DNA from: Patellaria atrata CBS 101060
Lineage: Eukaryota; Ascomycota; Dothideomycetes; Patellariales; Patellariaceae
Length of the DNA: 64,000 bases
Direction: 5' to 3'
NCBI GenBank assembly: GCA_010093705.1
Contig: MU006110.1
Location: 63,654-127,653 of the forward strand
Shown piece after piece: positions 11,761-21,813 of this stretch. Every line of letters starts with the position of its first letter. The first letter of the stretch is position 1. Position numbers and translations under genes: made by a program. The notes beneath the pieces were generated by a model. That model was not told the origin of the DNA and did no database searches. It worked only from the letters and a program-made list of their open reading frames with translations.

Positions 11761-14700
11761 AGAGCAACAGCAACAGCAACAGCAACGGCCAAGTGATACG
11801 TATCAAGCACCTCTGATACATCAACAGAGGGATTCAATACCGCACACAACGCAGCCATTGCAAAGACCCCAAAGTAAGTCAATAATTCCATCTGAAAACA
11901 CTTGGATATAGCTTATCTCCCTTGTTTTGCACTCCTCGATGAGGATTGTTCCAGTAACTGACGCCTTGTTTTTAGTTACAGCAGAACCCGAAAGTAAAAT
12001 CCAGCTATCATCCATTCAGTCTCAATCGCGCAATGCATTGCTTCTCAGCGGTGGCTTATATGCTGAGGATCATGTTAGCCCAACTCAGATTCTAGAAGAA
12101 GCTGCGGTTGAAATTGAGGATGATGATTACTATGATGTCGAGGATGAAGAGATGACGGAAGCTCCGATCCTTTCGAAGGCGGAAACCCAGCGGGAACTCA
12201 GTGCAATCCTGGACATGCAACGGCGCCATTCTACCGAACTCAATATAAGACGGTACGATGCTTTCATTTACGAAGGAATCTTGGATCAATACCGTGCAGA
12301 ATGGGTAGCTAGCCCTCTGCGGAACCCCAAAACGGCTCGTGTGTTTGCGCATTTCATCACTTCTACGGGGCCGGGTTTATCAATATTTGAGAGAAACGCT
12401 CGTAACACCTCTGCTATGTTCAGCGATCTTCCCGTTCCTAGTTCTCAGCAAAGTTTATGGACATATACTTTACCTATGAAGGCATTGCACCATCAAGGCC
12501 TCCTTCACGCAATGCTCGCCCTGGCCAGTCTACACATAGCTAAACTTCAAGGCGCTTCCATCACACCGTCCTACAAACACTACGCATATGCACTTAAGAG
12601 GGTCCATCATTGCGTCGGTCACCCTAAGAAACGACATCTTGTAACCACCATGGCGGCGTCGCTCCTCCTCGGTTATTATGAGGTCATCACTGCCGATCAC
12701 TTGAAATGGACCAGCCATTTAATCGGTGCCAGGCAACTTGTTGTTGAAACGGATTATATGGGCATGACCAAGAAATATCGCAAGGTCAAGTCTGAACAGG
12801 CAGCATGGGCGCAGGATCAGGCCTTGGGCAACACCGAATCAATCATCAATCAACCCGACCCTTTGGATAATGATCTAATGATGGTTAATGAGAAAGTGGT
12901 AAGCACACTACTAGGTCGGAAGGTGAAGTATGATGAGTACGGTCGCATCATTGTGGATGAACCTGCACCCCGACCCTCAAAATTCGGTCCCAAGGCATTC
13001 GATGCTGCCGAGTATGAGCTTTACCAAGATCTCTATTGGTGGTATTGTAGGCAAGACGCGTATCAGGCCCTTATTAGCGGGAACCGACTCCTGTGAGTTT
13101 GCAGCATCGAGCTGGTATATGACGCGGGACTAACTTTTAGCAGCATGGACTTCAGTCGCTGGGGTGACTGTCCTCCGAGAGGACGCCTAGGTCGGGTCGA
13201 CGCCATATACGCGACCCACGACCACATTATGATACTACTAGGACGAATTGCGGATTTTACGGCGAGAGATCGCCCAAGAAAAATCAAGGGCATGGAAAGT
13301 GCCGGTGGACAATGGAGACCAAACCCAGCGTTCGGTTTCCCCCCTCCAGGAGCGCAGCAACCACCGGGATCAAACATCGCCTCACCCACAGCCCAAACTT
13401 CCGGAGCAGGAGGCCCACCCCCGGGCTGGACGGGCGGTCCTCCTCCTGGTTGGTCTGGTGGTCCTCCTCCTGGTTGGTCTGGCGGTCCTCCTCCTGGCTG
13501 GACTGGTGGGTCACCTGGAATGAGCGGTGGAGCTCCTGCATCGAAAGAAGGGCTCCTGCCCGGAATGGGCGGTGTCTCTCCTCTCGCAATGAACGGACGA
13601 CAGCCTCCGCCTGGAATGAGTGGAGGACCGCCTCCTGGTTGGTCGGGACCACCACCACCCGGTTGGAATGGCTCATCTCCCCCAACAATAATATCACCCA
13701 ACACCCCGAGCTCTACGGGCGGTCCACCCCCAGGTTGGACGGGACCTCCTCCTCCTGGGTGGACCGGTGGAAACCCCGGAGGACCTCCTCAACGGCCATC
13801 GGTGCATGACGGTAGTGCACAATCCCATAGTTTATCGATGACTCAGGGCCAGGCACATCCAATGAAAATGCCGATGAAACCGCCAGGAGGAGGCATGCCA
13901 CAAATACCTTTCTACGGGATGGCGCCTGCTCCCAAGGCAACGCAGATGCCATCATCTTATGCACGGAATAAGCAAAGGTATAAGTCAGAAAGCCCAGCTG
14001 GAGACGATATCAATCTGGAAGTCGCAACAAAAGAGGCTTTGCAAGAATGGGGTCAGATACGGGCAGCACTCCATGTGTTCAAATCCCACCTAGGCCCCGG
14101 TTTTGAGCCACTACCTCCTGAGATTCACCAACCGGTAGAGACACCTTACGGTGAAGCCATACATTTTCGCGGTTATGACTATGCTATCATTCAGATGCTC
14201 TATGAGATGGCGCATATCGTACTGATCCGTGCACATCCTTCGATGCCACCGGCAACAATGATGGCAGCCGGCGTTGCTGCGCAGCAAACGGCCCCTTTTG
14301 CAATGAGAATCGGGTGTATGGCGGCCGGTATGACTATCCCTCCACCCAACCAGCCTCTCAATCCTTCTGTCGGAGCGGCTCTACTAGAAGCAACGATGCC
14401 TCTTTTCTGGGCAGGCGTTCAGTACCAAAGCCGTGAACAACGGTCTTGGTTAGTGACGCGTTTGAACGAAATAGAGGCACGGACCGGATTTACAACTGCG
14501 GGATTGATCTCCTATGGTTGTGAAACTGCTTGGGAAAGAGCTGGAATGGCTGGTTTTGGCGAACCATACGTGAGGTTCCGAAATGAAAGTGCGCTCGACG
14601 ATAGAGTAGCTGGTAGAAGCATGAGAGAGGAATCAGCGCCACCGGTTAAAGAGCTAAGTGATAGGAGGATGATTCACCAGATCCCTGGAACGCGTGTCCA

Positions 14701-14823
14701 CTGGGCTCTGGGGCTGCTTGGAGAGGTAAGAGATCAGTCATATTGTCAACCATGTGTACTCCTACTAACAGTTTGTTTCAGGATGAGGATGTCAAAAAGG
14801 AGCCGTTGCCACCTTCGGAGTAA
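10772..14823 (+). CDS. Zn(II)2Cys6 transcription factor with polyQ and PPPGW repeats
   Basis: This is a fungal-specific nuclear transcription regulator; target genes are unknown. The start MASNGATLSAQGGL precedes a complete binuclear zinc cluster with cysteines 43, 46, 53, 60, 63 and 70 (KTGCLTCRKRRIKCGEERPICANC). Two polyglutamine tracts follow, encoded at about 11104-11165 (CAA) and 11731-11787 (CAG/CAA). The second exon (from 11975) has a helical region typical of the fungal transcription-factor middle domain (LHHQGLLHAMLALASLHIAKLQG). The third exon (from about 13140) carries eight PPPGW motifs and one PPPGM between 13412 and 13770, then another conserved helical part. Introns lie near 11873-11974, 13095-13139 and 14728-14781; the last exon adds DEDVKKEPLPPSE. 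Total about 1,280 residues. An upstream in-frame methionine at 10694 is possible but less likely. Confidence 0.85.
11104..11172 (+). repeat. CAA-rich microsatellite coding polyglutamine
   Basis: A (CAA)n tract with interspersed CAC encodes about twenty glutamines and a few histidines in the Zn2Cys6 regulator. A second tract at 11731-11787 mixes CAG and CAA. Pure CAA/CAG runs like these are prone to length variation between strains. Confidence 0.9.
13412..13780 (+). repeat. Degenerate coding repeat for GGPPPGW(T/S) units
   Basis: A 24-bp unit (core CCTCCTCCTGGTTGGTCTGG) is repeated with variation inside the third exon of the regulator. It encodes eight PPPGW and one PPPGM motifs spaced by Gly/Ser/Thr. 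The four most similar units are adjacent at about 13412-13505, which suggests recent slippage. Confidence 0.85.
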
Positions 14824-15851
14824 CCATATGAAGTCCGCCGCCCGGCCTGCGTTATGTACCCGTACCCTAACCGATATACGGCGATCACCTTCCGTTTTGA
14901 TATGCGTAACACCCCTTTCTCGACCGATAAGGTGGTGTATCGACAATAGTGTAGTACAGTCACTGACTTAAGACCCTCGCCGCCAGTCCGCGCATTAACA
15001 TCTTACTATCACGTCACCTCATAAAGGGTTCAGAAGGCTGTTTTCAAGGAGGTACTATACTTGAACCATCTAAGGTGCTTAATGTAGCTCTCAACCTGAC
15101 ACACGAGCCGATTGTTGAGAGGGTAATGGACATGAAAGGATTATGGCGTGTTACGCAGACCGCTGGCCGTGAATTCCCCAGTAGAGTCGGACCGCCTACT
15201 ACACGTGTACAAGTGTCCCAGCTATATAGCAAGCATGGGCCGATATGACACTACGTTCTTTTTTCTCTTCCACGATTAATGTTAGTCTGGCGTTAAAGCG
15301 GTATCTGAAAAGTCATGACGATTACGTTCACGAACTAATAGAAAGATAGAAGCGATGCAGCGATTTTGAATGCATTTTTGGATTAGTATGGATTTTACAC
15401 TCGCCCATTTCACCTCACTCTTATACCCATGGATGTATATGTACTTTTAGCTTTTCTCATGAGGAACATGGGAATGGAATGGGAGTTGATGTTTACTCAA
15501 TGAATACTGTTTCTGACGAAGTCCTTAGCAATACCATGGGATATCGCCAACGTACTTCTAATCCAGACATCGTCTATACCGTAGCGAAGCCGTGTTATAT
15601 AGTAGTTAAGGTACTCCTGAACGCGCGTTGTACATGCGCGTTCACGTGATTTCACGTGAAACAGAGGTCATGAGGTCATAGCTGATTGGCTCAATTGCCA
15701 CAAATTTCAAAAAGCAACTTGTGGTACAACAAGGCCAAAACGCCAAAGTAATTCCAAGTACTATCTTTCTACGAGAGAATCCCAACTCGAAGGAAATAAG
15801 AGCACGCCTGATGGATTTCGAGTTCCCAATAATCCCACGCTAAACCTCACC
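14824..15851. other. Intergenic, includes RAD4 promoter
   Basis: No gene is supported in these 1,028 bp. The left part should hold the 3' UTR of the regulator. The right part is the RAD4 promoter and holds a paired CACGTG element. Confidence 0.5.
15621..15660. promoter_or_regulatory. Paired CACGTG boxes and GC-rich dyad upstream of RAD4
   Basis: Two E-box palindromes CACGTG lie at 15643-15648 and 15653-15658, 10 bp apart, inside the duplicated TTCACGTGA context. Just before them, ACGCGCG and TGCGCGT form an imperfect dyad (15621-15641). They sit about 200 bp upstream of the RAD4 start. CACGTG is bound by bHLH factors in fungi; which factor acts here is not known. Confidence 0.55.
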
Positions 15852-18800
15852 ATGCCGCCCTTCGTCCCCCGCAAACGTCGCTCAGCATCACCGTCTGCTC
15901 CTCCTCCGCCCGCAAAATGCGTTGCTACAACATTTAAACGCGCGAAACCGTCACTTTTCGATACTCTCGACCAGACTTCCCGGAAAAAGACGAAATCCGC
16001 GGAGGACGTACAGGCATTCCTCAATACTCTTGACGACAGTGATGAGGGACTTAGCGACGCAAAGAGCGACGAGTTTGAGGATGTGATATCCTACACGCAT
16101 AAATGCAAGAGCGGTCGGGATGGCGGTGAGGAAGATGAAGATGACGAAATGGAGGATTGGGAAGACGCCATCCCCTCCTCCGCCGCCACCTTGACCACAT
16201 CTCTCCTCCACGAACCGAACCCCCAGATATCGGGCGACTTACAGATCACATTCAATGCGCGAGGAGGTGTAGATGCTGAGTCGTCTACGCAGACTATGAT
16301 GGGCAAAAAAGGGCCGAGCAAGAAGGAGCGGCAGGCTAGGTTCATGACGCATTGCATGCATGTGCAGTTCTTGCTTTTCCATAACTTAGTACGGAATGCT
16401 TGGATCTCCGATAAAGAGGTACAAAAGATTCTTGTCGACGCGGTCAATGATGGCGTTCGTACTGAGGTGAAGAGATGGAAGAAAGCGTGTGGAACCACGA
16501 AGGAGCAGGAGGGCCACGATGAACAGGCGACCCAAAAGCTGAAAGGGAAGGGAAAACAGAAGAAATCTGAGAAGGGACAAAAGGGGCACAGGAACCAAAG
16601 AGATTGGGGCAACGATGCTGAGATGCTGGAAGATGGTGTCCCGAACTTAAGTCATGGCGATCCAACGCTTAGACTGTTGAAGTATTTAGCGTCTTACTGG
16701 AAGAAAAGGTTCAAAGTGACCGCGCCTGGACTCAGGAAGCAGGGCTACAAGCCCTTAAGAGTGTTAAGAGATGAGGTCCAAGCATTCAGAAAAGATCCAA
16801 CCGATCCGAATAGATTCGGGGAGCGAGTTGAAAGTCTCAAAGAATTTAGAACGTGTGCAAAAGAGTGCAAGGGGTCTAGAGATATTGGTGCACAATTATT
16901 CACTTCACTACTGAGAGCATTAGGACTGGAGGCAAGGATGGTAACAAGTCTGCAGCCTGCTGGTTTTGGGTTCAGTAAAGTAGAGGAGGCGGAAAAGTCC
17001 AAAACGGTTACGGCAAACGGCGATGGAAAAGATAATCCAATAACGGTAGACGATGACAGTAGTCTTCTCTCCAGTGCTGATTCCTACATTGATAATGATT
17101 CGATTACGGAGGTTACCCCTCATGTATCACCAACTGCAAAACAGTCTTCAAAAGGATATGATAGAGATATGCCATTTCCAATATACTGGACAGAAGTTCT
17201 TTCGCCAATCTCAAACATGTATATCCCGGTGGATGCGACAGTGTTATCTACCGTGGCGAACACACAAGAACTCGTGGCATCGTTCGAGCCCCGTGGTAAG
17301 CAAGCTGATAAGTCCAAGCAAGTGATTGCTTACGTTGTAGCATACAACAATGACGGATGTGCCAAAGATGTGACTGTCCGCTACCTCAAACGGCGCACAA
17401 TTCCCGGAAAGACGAAGGGCTTCCGATTTCCCGTTCAGAAAGTACCAATTTACAACAGGAAAGGCAAAGTGGCGAGATACGAGCAGTTCGATTGGTTCAA
17501 GACAGTCATAAGGTGCTATGCTCGGGACCCGACGTCAAGAACTTTGGCCGACGAACTTGAAGACCAAGGTGACCTCGTCCCAGCCCAACCGGACAAGAAG
17601 CCGAAAGAGGGTGGGACCGAAACTTTGCAAGCATATAAGAACTCTGCGGAATATGTTCTCGAGCGTCACCTGAGGCGTGAAGAAGCCATTCTCCCGGGTT
17701 CCAAATCTGTCAAAACCTTCACCTCTGGCAAGGGCGATAAAGCAAAGACAGAACCTGTCTTCCGCCGCAAAGATGTCGTTACCTGCAAAACTGTCGAATC
17801 TTGGCACAAGGAAGGTCGCGCTATCATAGCCGGTGCTCAACCTGTTAAATTCGTCCCAATGCGTGCTGTGACACTAATGCGAAAGCGAGAAATCGAAGCC
17901 GCAGAGAGGGAAAGCGGGGAGAAAATGAAGCAGGGGCTCTATCATGAAAGGCAAACTGAGTGGATTATTCCGGACCCTATCGTTGACGGCAAGATACCAA
18001 GAAATGCCTTTGGCAACATCGATGTCTACGTCCCGACAATGGTGCCGAGAGGATCAGTGCATATCCCACTTCGAGGAACGGGCAAAGTGTGTAAGAAGTT
18101 GGGTATCGATTATGCAGAAGCATGTACCGGCTTCGAGTTTGGGCATCGCATGGCTGTCCCTGTGCTCACTGGAGTCGTTGTTGCTGTGGAACACGAGGAT
18201 GCGGTTATTGACGCGTGGGAAGCAGATCAGAGGGAGCAAATTAGAAAAGAAAATGCGAAGAGAGAAAAGTTGGTGTTAGGGTTATGGAAAAAATTCTACA
18301 CTGGTCTAAGGATTGTGGAAAGGGTCAAGAAAGAATACGTTTCGGAACACGGCCAGGCAAATATACCTGATGAGATCAATCCGTTTGTCAATCGGAAGAG
18401 GCTTCAGGAGGCTAACGCAAAGGCACATGGTGATCCTACTTTAAATCGAAAGAAGAAAGGGGAGCATGCACAGAAAGCCCAAGAGGATCTTGGTGGAGGT
18501 GGCTTCTTTCATGATGAGGAAGAGGAAGAAAATGCCGCCGGTGGATCTCCCAGGGATGGTGAACAAGATGACCACATTGGTGGAGGTGGGTTTCTTATCG
18601 AAGGCGATGAAAACACTGTTCCTACCTCGAAGTCCAAGGGGACCCGTCCACAAGTTCCTCTTTCGTTGCAGGCTCTCCACGCGCGATTTGAGGAGGAATT
18701 CGGCGGAAGTGACGATGATGCAGCAGGCGAGCCTGATGACATCGATGCTACCCTTCAACAAGCTCCTCCATGGTTAGAGGCTCTCCCAACGCAATCTGAG

Positions 18801-19238
18801 AATGCATGCTGCGGACATAACGATGATGCAGTGGTCGAGGTTGATGACTGCGAGCCTCCGCTTCCAGCTAAACAAGCCCTAGCTCAAAGTGGTCGAGGCC
18901 GAGGAAGGCCAGCAAAGAATAACCCAGACCCCTCGAAAATCGGTAGACGCAAGGCAAAAGGTAAAGCGGCTAAGCAATCTCCAAATCCCATAGACGAGGA
19001 TGACAGCTCTCTCTCAGAGCTCTCAGATGTCGATACACCGTCTGGCTTTGCTCTAGGCCAGGATGAGACCGTAGAACCCGTTAAGCCCGATCGGGACGTA
19101 ACGATACGGAGATCTGCGAGGAAAAGCGAGACGGCGTTGCGGAGCCATTACTTTGGAGCTCGTGATGAGGAGACGGGCGGGAGTGTTAAGGGTACGGGAA
19201 AGGGGAAGGGAAAGAAGAAATGGAAGAAGAAAGCATAG
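15852..19238 (+). CDS. RAD4: DNA damage recognition protein RAD4 (XPC homologue)
   Basis: Rad4/XPC recognises helix-distorting lesions and starts global nucleotide-excision repair in the nucleus with Rad23. The single-exon frame of 1,128 residues has a basic, disordered N-terminus and a transglutaminase-like fold from about residue 165 to 560 (CMHVQFLLFHNLVRNAWISD, FTSLLRALGLEARMVTSLQ). BHD1 is near 590-650 (YKNSAEYVLERHLRREEAI), then BHD2. BHD3 is near 715-790 (AFGNIDVYVPTMVPRGSVHI, FGHRMAVPVLTGVVVA). The tail is acidic/basic, disordered and lysine-rich. The start MPPFVPRKRRSAS follows CACC. The length exceeds that of yeast Rad4 (about 750), mainly through the disordered tails, as in other filamentous fungi. 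Confidence 0.95.
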   Translation: MPPFVPRKRRSASPSAPPPPAKCVATTFKRAKPSLFDTLDQTSRKKTKSAEDVQAFLNTLDDSDEGLSDAKSDEFEDVISYTHKCKSGRDGGEEDEDDEMEDWEDAIPSSAATLTTSLLHEPNPQISGDLQITFNARGGVDAESSTQTMMGKKGPSKKERQARFMTHCMHVQFLLFHNLVRNAWISDKEVQKILVDAVNDGVRTEVKRWKKACGTTKEQEGHDEQATQKLKGKGKQKKSEKGQKGHRNQRDWGNDAEMLEDGVPNLSHGDPTLRLLKYLASYWKKRFKVTAPGLRKQGYKPLRVLRDEVQAFRKDPTDPNRFGERVESLKEFRTCAKECKGSRDIGAQLFTSLLRALGLEARMVTSLQPAGFGFSKVEEAEKSKTVTANGDGKDNPITVDDDSSLLSSADSYIDNDSITEVTPHVSPTAKQSSKGYDRDMPFPIYWTEVLSPISNMYIPVDATVLSTVANTQELVASFEPRGKQADKSKQVIAYVVAYNNDGCAKDVTVRYLKRRTIPGKTKGFRFPVQKVPIYNRKGKVARYEQFDWFKTVIRCYARDPTSRTLADELEDQGDLVPAQPDKKPKEGGTETLQAYKNSAEYVLERHLRREEAILPGSKSVKTFTSGKGDKAKTEPVFRRKDVVTCKTVESWHKEGRAIIAGAQPVKFVPMRAVTLMRKREIEAAERESGEKMKQGLYHERQTEWIIPDPIVDGKIPRNAFGNIDVYVPTMVPRGSVHIPLRGTGKVCKKLGIDYAEACTGFEFGHRMAVPVLTGVVVAVEHEDAVIDAWEADQREQIRKENAKREKLVLGLWKKFYTGLRIVERVKKEYVSEHGQANIPDEINPFVNRKRLQEANAKAHGDPTLNRKKKGEHAQKAQEDLGGGGFFHDEEEEENAAGGSPRDGEQDDHIGGGGFLIEGDENTVPTSKSKGTRPQVPLSLQALHARFEEEFGGSDDDAAGEPDDIDATLQQAPPWLEALPTQSENACCGHNDDAVVEVDDCEPPLPAKQALAQSGRGRGRPAKNNPDPSKIGRRKAKGKAAKQSPNPIDEDDSSLSELSDVDTPSGFALGQDETVEPVKPDRDVTIRRSARKSETALRSHYFGARDEETGGSVKGTGKGKGKKKWKKKA

Positions 19239-20248
19239 GGACTGAATATATGATTAGATACTATTATTCTAGTTGGCTAATTAGATATGAATCCTTGATA
19301 CCGTGCCCCCTTGATACCCTTTTCTTGTTCTCGGAAGCCCTGGCGTACTGTACGGTTGCCCCTTGTGGGGTCCTCAGGTGCCGCTGTACGGAGAGAGTCA
19401 GACTGTACAAACACTTATAAGCGTACTAAGGCCAAACCCTACACCTTCAGACCGCCGTGAGATTATTCCTCATGAGGGCTCTAACTGCACCGTACCTGGC
19501 AGTCCAGAGTGTACCGGAACCGTGAGCTGTACAGACGCGTAAACTGCACATGTCCAAGCTACTGTGCCGTCACACTTGTTAATTCTTGCCGACTCCGTTG
19601 TATATGATGAACTAAGGTCTTAAAAATGACAGTACGCCGTACAGTACAATCTCCTGTTTCGTACATGTTATGAAAATGCGTTAAAGAGGATTCGGATTTT
19701 GACACCTTCGCTATGAATATACAGCCAACGTACATTACCGTACAAGCGGCCGAGAAGTGTGAAATACGCTTCGGCTCATGACATTTGATCAGTATCAGCT
19801 ACTATACGCTGCACCGTGCCTATTTTGTACTGCGAATATTACCTTAGCCACGTGCCTCATTCTGGCAACGGTATAGTTGGTTGCTCGGCACTATCTGGTG
19901 AAGTTTTGTCTCGCTCAAGCCCCATCTGCATTCCATACTGATGCTACGATTCACCTGGAGATCGTATTCCACTTCCTGCTCTTTTCCTGATTGAAAATTT
20001 TTGACTTTGTATGCATAATTTGTTTCACTTTCCATACGAATCCAGTAGTCTTATTCGTTATATTTCCTGGTAACAGGAGGTAAGTTCCATAGCTGAGGTA
20101 GTGTCTACGCGACCCTTACCGATAAGACGGAACCAGAAACTTCTTTAGGTGGTGGGAAGAGGGAAGGACCGTAGGTCTGTCGACTATGTACAACGGTGCG
20201 CACCCAAAACTACCTTCCGTATCCCGTTCAGCCACGTTTTAGAGTCTC
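19239..20248. other. Intergenic, GTAC-rich
   Basis: There is no gene in these 1,010 bp. Between 19345 and 19760 the palindrome GTAC occurs many times, often as CCGTAC, CTGTAC or GTACAG, including the sequence AGTACGCCGTACAGTAC near 19631. The origin is not clear; it resembles the heptamer-rich spacer at 7-10 kb. Confidence 0.5.
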
Positions 20249-21091
20249 CTAAGCTTGACTCGCAACCGGCTTCCACAGTCTCTCAGAGAGCTTTGAGATC
20301 GCCGCGTCGCTCCAATTCCTCCTCCCCGTGCTTATTGACGGCCTTGACCGATTCCTATGCCTCTCACTCTGCGTATCAGATATATCTCCTTTCTCCGAGG
20401 CGCGGCCCCGCGGTTGCTTCGGCTTGACATCACCGGCTGCCCTCCGCTTGAGACTCTCTAAGCGGGGTGCGGCACCCTGCTTCAGATCCCCCAGCTTGAC
20501 CGTCGCCTCGCGCTTGATTTTCTTAAGCGGAACCGCTACCTCCTTCAACTTCTCCAGCGGGGACGGCTCAGGCGACAACGTGACACCTCGGGGTAGGGCT
20601 TCCCACCAGAACTCCGGCTCGTTATTTAGTCCTGAAGCCGGCGGGCGCGGGCTGTGCATGTGTCTGCATGGAGGTCTGTAGTTGCCGTTTGTCATGTTCA
20701 TGGCCCGATGTTCCGACATCAGGTGCTCCGGCATCGTGTGCGTGCGATTGATATGACGGTGGCTATGGTTGGCAGCGACAGGCCTGACTTCCACAGGATA
20801 CGTTGACGCGCGTCTGCTAAAGTCTGGGATGCTCATCGGACTGTAGGACGAGGATCGTTCGCCGCGCTCGCGTTTGCTGCTGCGGCCACGGCGGCGTGGA
20901 GGAGGGGACGGCGAGCGCGAGTCGATGGTGCTGAGGGAAGTCAACGAGTCCGAGGTGTGGTATTCTCTTCTCTTTCGGTAACGTGGACGGGAACGCCATC
21001 TTTGGTGATGATGCTCTCGTTGGGAGTTTGAGGCTTCCTCGATGTTGAAGTTGGGGAGTGTGAGGTTAAACTGTTCCTCAGCAGCCACCAT
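20249..21091 (-). CDS. Hypothetical basic, low-complexity protein
   Basis: The product is a 280-residue protein without recognisable domain. The start MVAAEEQFNLTLPNFNIEEA was chosen over a longer in-frame start at 21325 because the upstream residues look like translated leader. The protein is rich in Arg, Ser, Pro and His (RSPSPPPRRRGRSSKRERG) and probably disordered. A C-terminal part (LEKLKEVAVPLKKIKREATV, then LGDLKQGAAPRLESLKRRAA) has repeating amphipathic spacing that could form a helix. A WWEALPRGVTLSPEPS segment looks conserved-like. Codon use and length support a real gene; function is unknown. Confidence 0.55.
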   Translation of the reverse strand: MVAAEEQFNLTLPNFNIEEASNSQREHHHQRWRSRPRYRKRREYHTSDSLTSLSTIDSRSPSPPPRRRGRSSKRERGERSSSYSPMSIPDFSRRASTYPVEVRPVAANHSHRHINRTHTMPEHLMSEHRAMNMTNGNYRPPCRHMHSPRPPASGLNNEPEFWWEALPRGVTLSPEPSPLEKLKEVAVPLKKIKREATVKLGDLKQGAAPRLESLKRRAAGDVKPKQPRGRASEKGDISDTQSERHRNRSRPSISTGRRNWSDAAISKLSERLWKPVASQA

Positions 21092-21813
21092 TACGGATGA
21101 TAGTATGAGTGAGTAAATGTTGCCGTCGAAAGACCCCGAGTGGGAGTGATACAATTTGAGTGGGGTATAAGTTTTCGACTGAGAATCCAACTGTGAAACG
21201 AATAAAGATGGTGGGTAACAGGAGATGGTGGAGTGTAATGCCATTCGAATGTAGGAAACATATATAGTTTTGGAAATTCGGTGGGAGTGTCTCTTCACCT
21301 TAGTAGAGAACGTGGAAGGAATCAATCAAACAGTTAACTTTGGGAGAAAGATCAGTTGATATATTGTGCATCTACTTCCCGCTTTCCACCATTTGGAACC
21401 GCTGCCACCACGAACCAGTACCATTTTTGGAATGCACACCCACGTAGACACCGCAAACCGCTCAGCACGATGCTCTTATTCAGTCACAAATTTCCAGAAA
21501 AGATGGGGTATAAGGTATGAGGAAAAGACCGTCCCGCATGAGCCCGTATATCCACGCCAAATATATCTTACAGCGGCGCTTAGAGAAAAATAGTCCGCCA
21601 ATGCATGTCAAGAGATCTCCCATCAGAATTGAGCAAAAGAGGATAAAACGTAAAGAAGGAAAGAACGAGATTAGGTGAACATGGAGTCACTCCCTGCAAG
21701 GCGAGTAGTATCTCTCCCTTTACAACACGGTGGGAACGACCACGAGAGAAGGTCATGATTCAGTCCACATCGTTCTTTCTTCCTCCTTAACCGGGAAGGC
21801 TATACCTTACGGT
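21092..21813. other. Intergenic between hypothetical gene and C2H2 regulator
   Basis: I see no supported gene in these 722 bp. Both flanking genes are on the minus strand, so the interval should contain the promoter of the hypothetical gene and the 3' UTR of the regulator. Confidence 0.5.

Noticed and set aside
13063-13964. Antisense and shifted frames rich in Pro/Gly or Trp/Ser over the PPPGW repeat
   Set aside because: They are by-products of the GC-rich coding repeat; the sense frame carries the conserved flanks.
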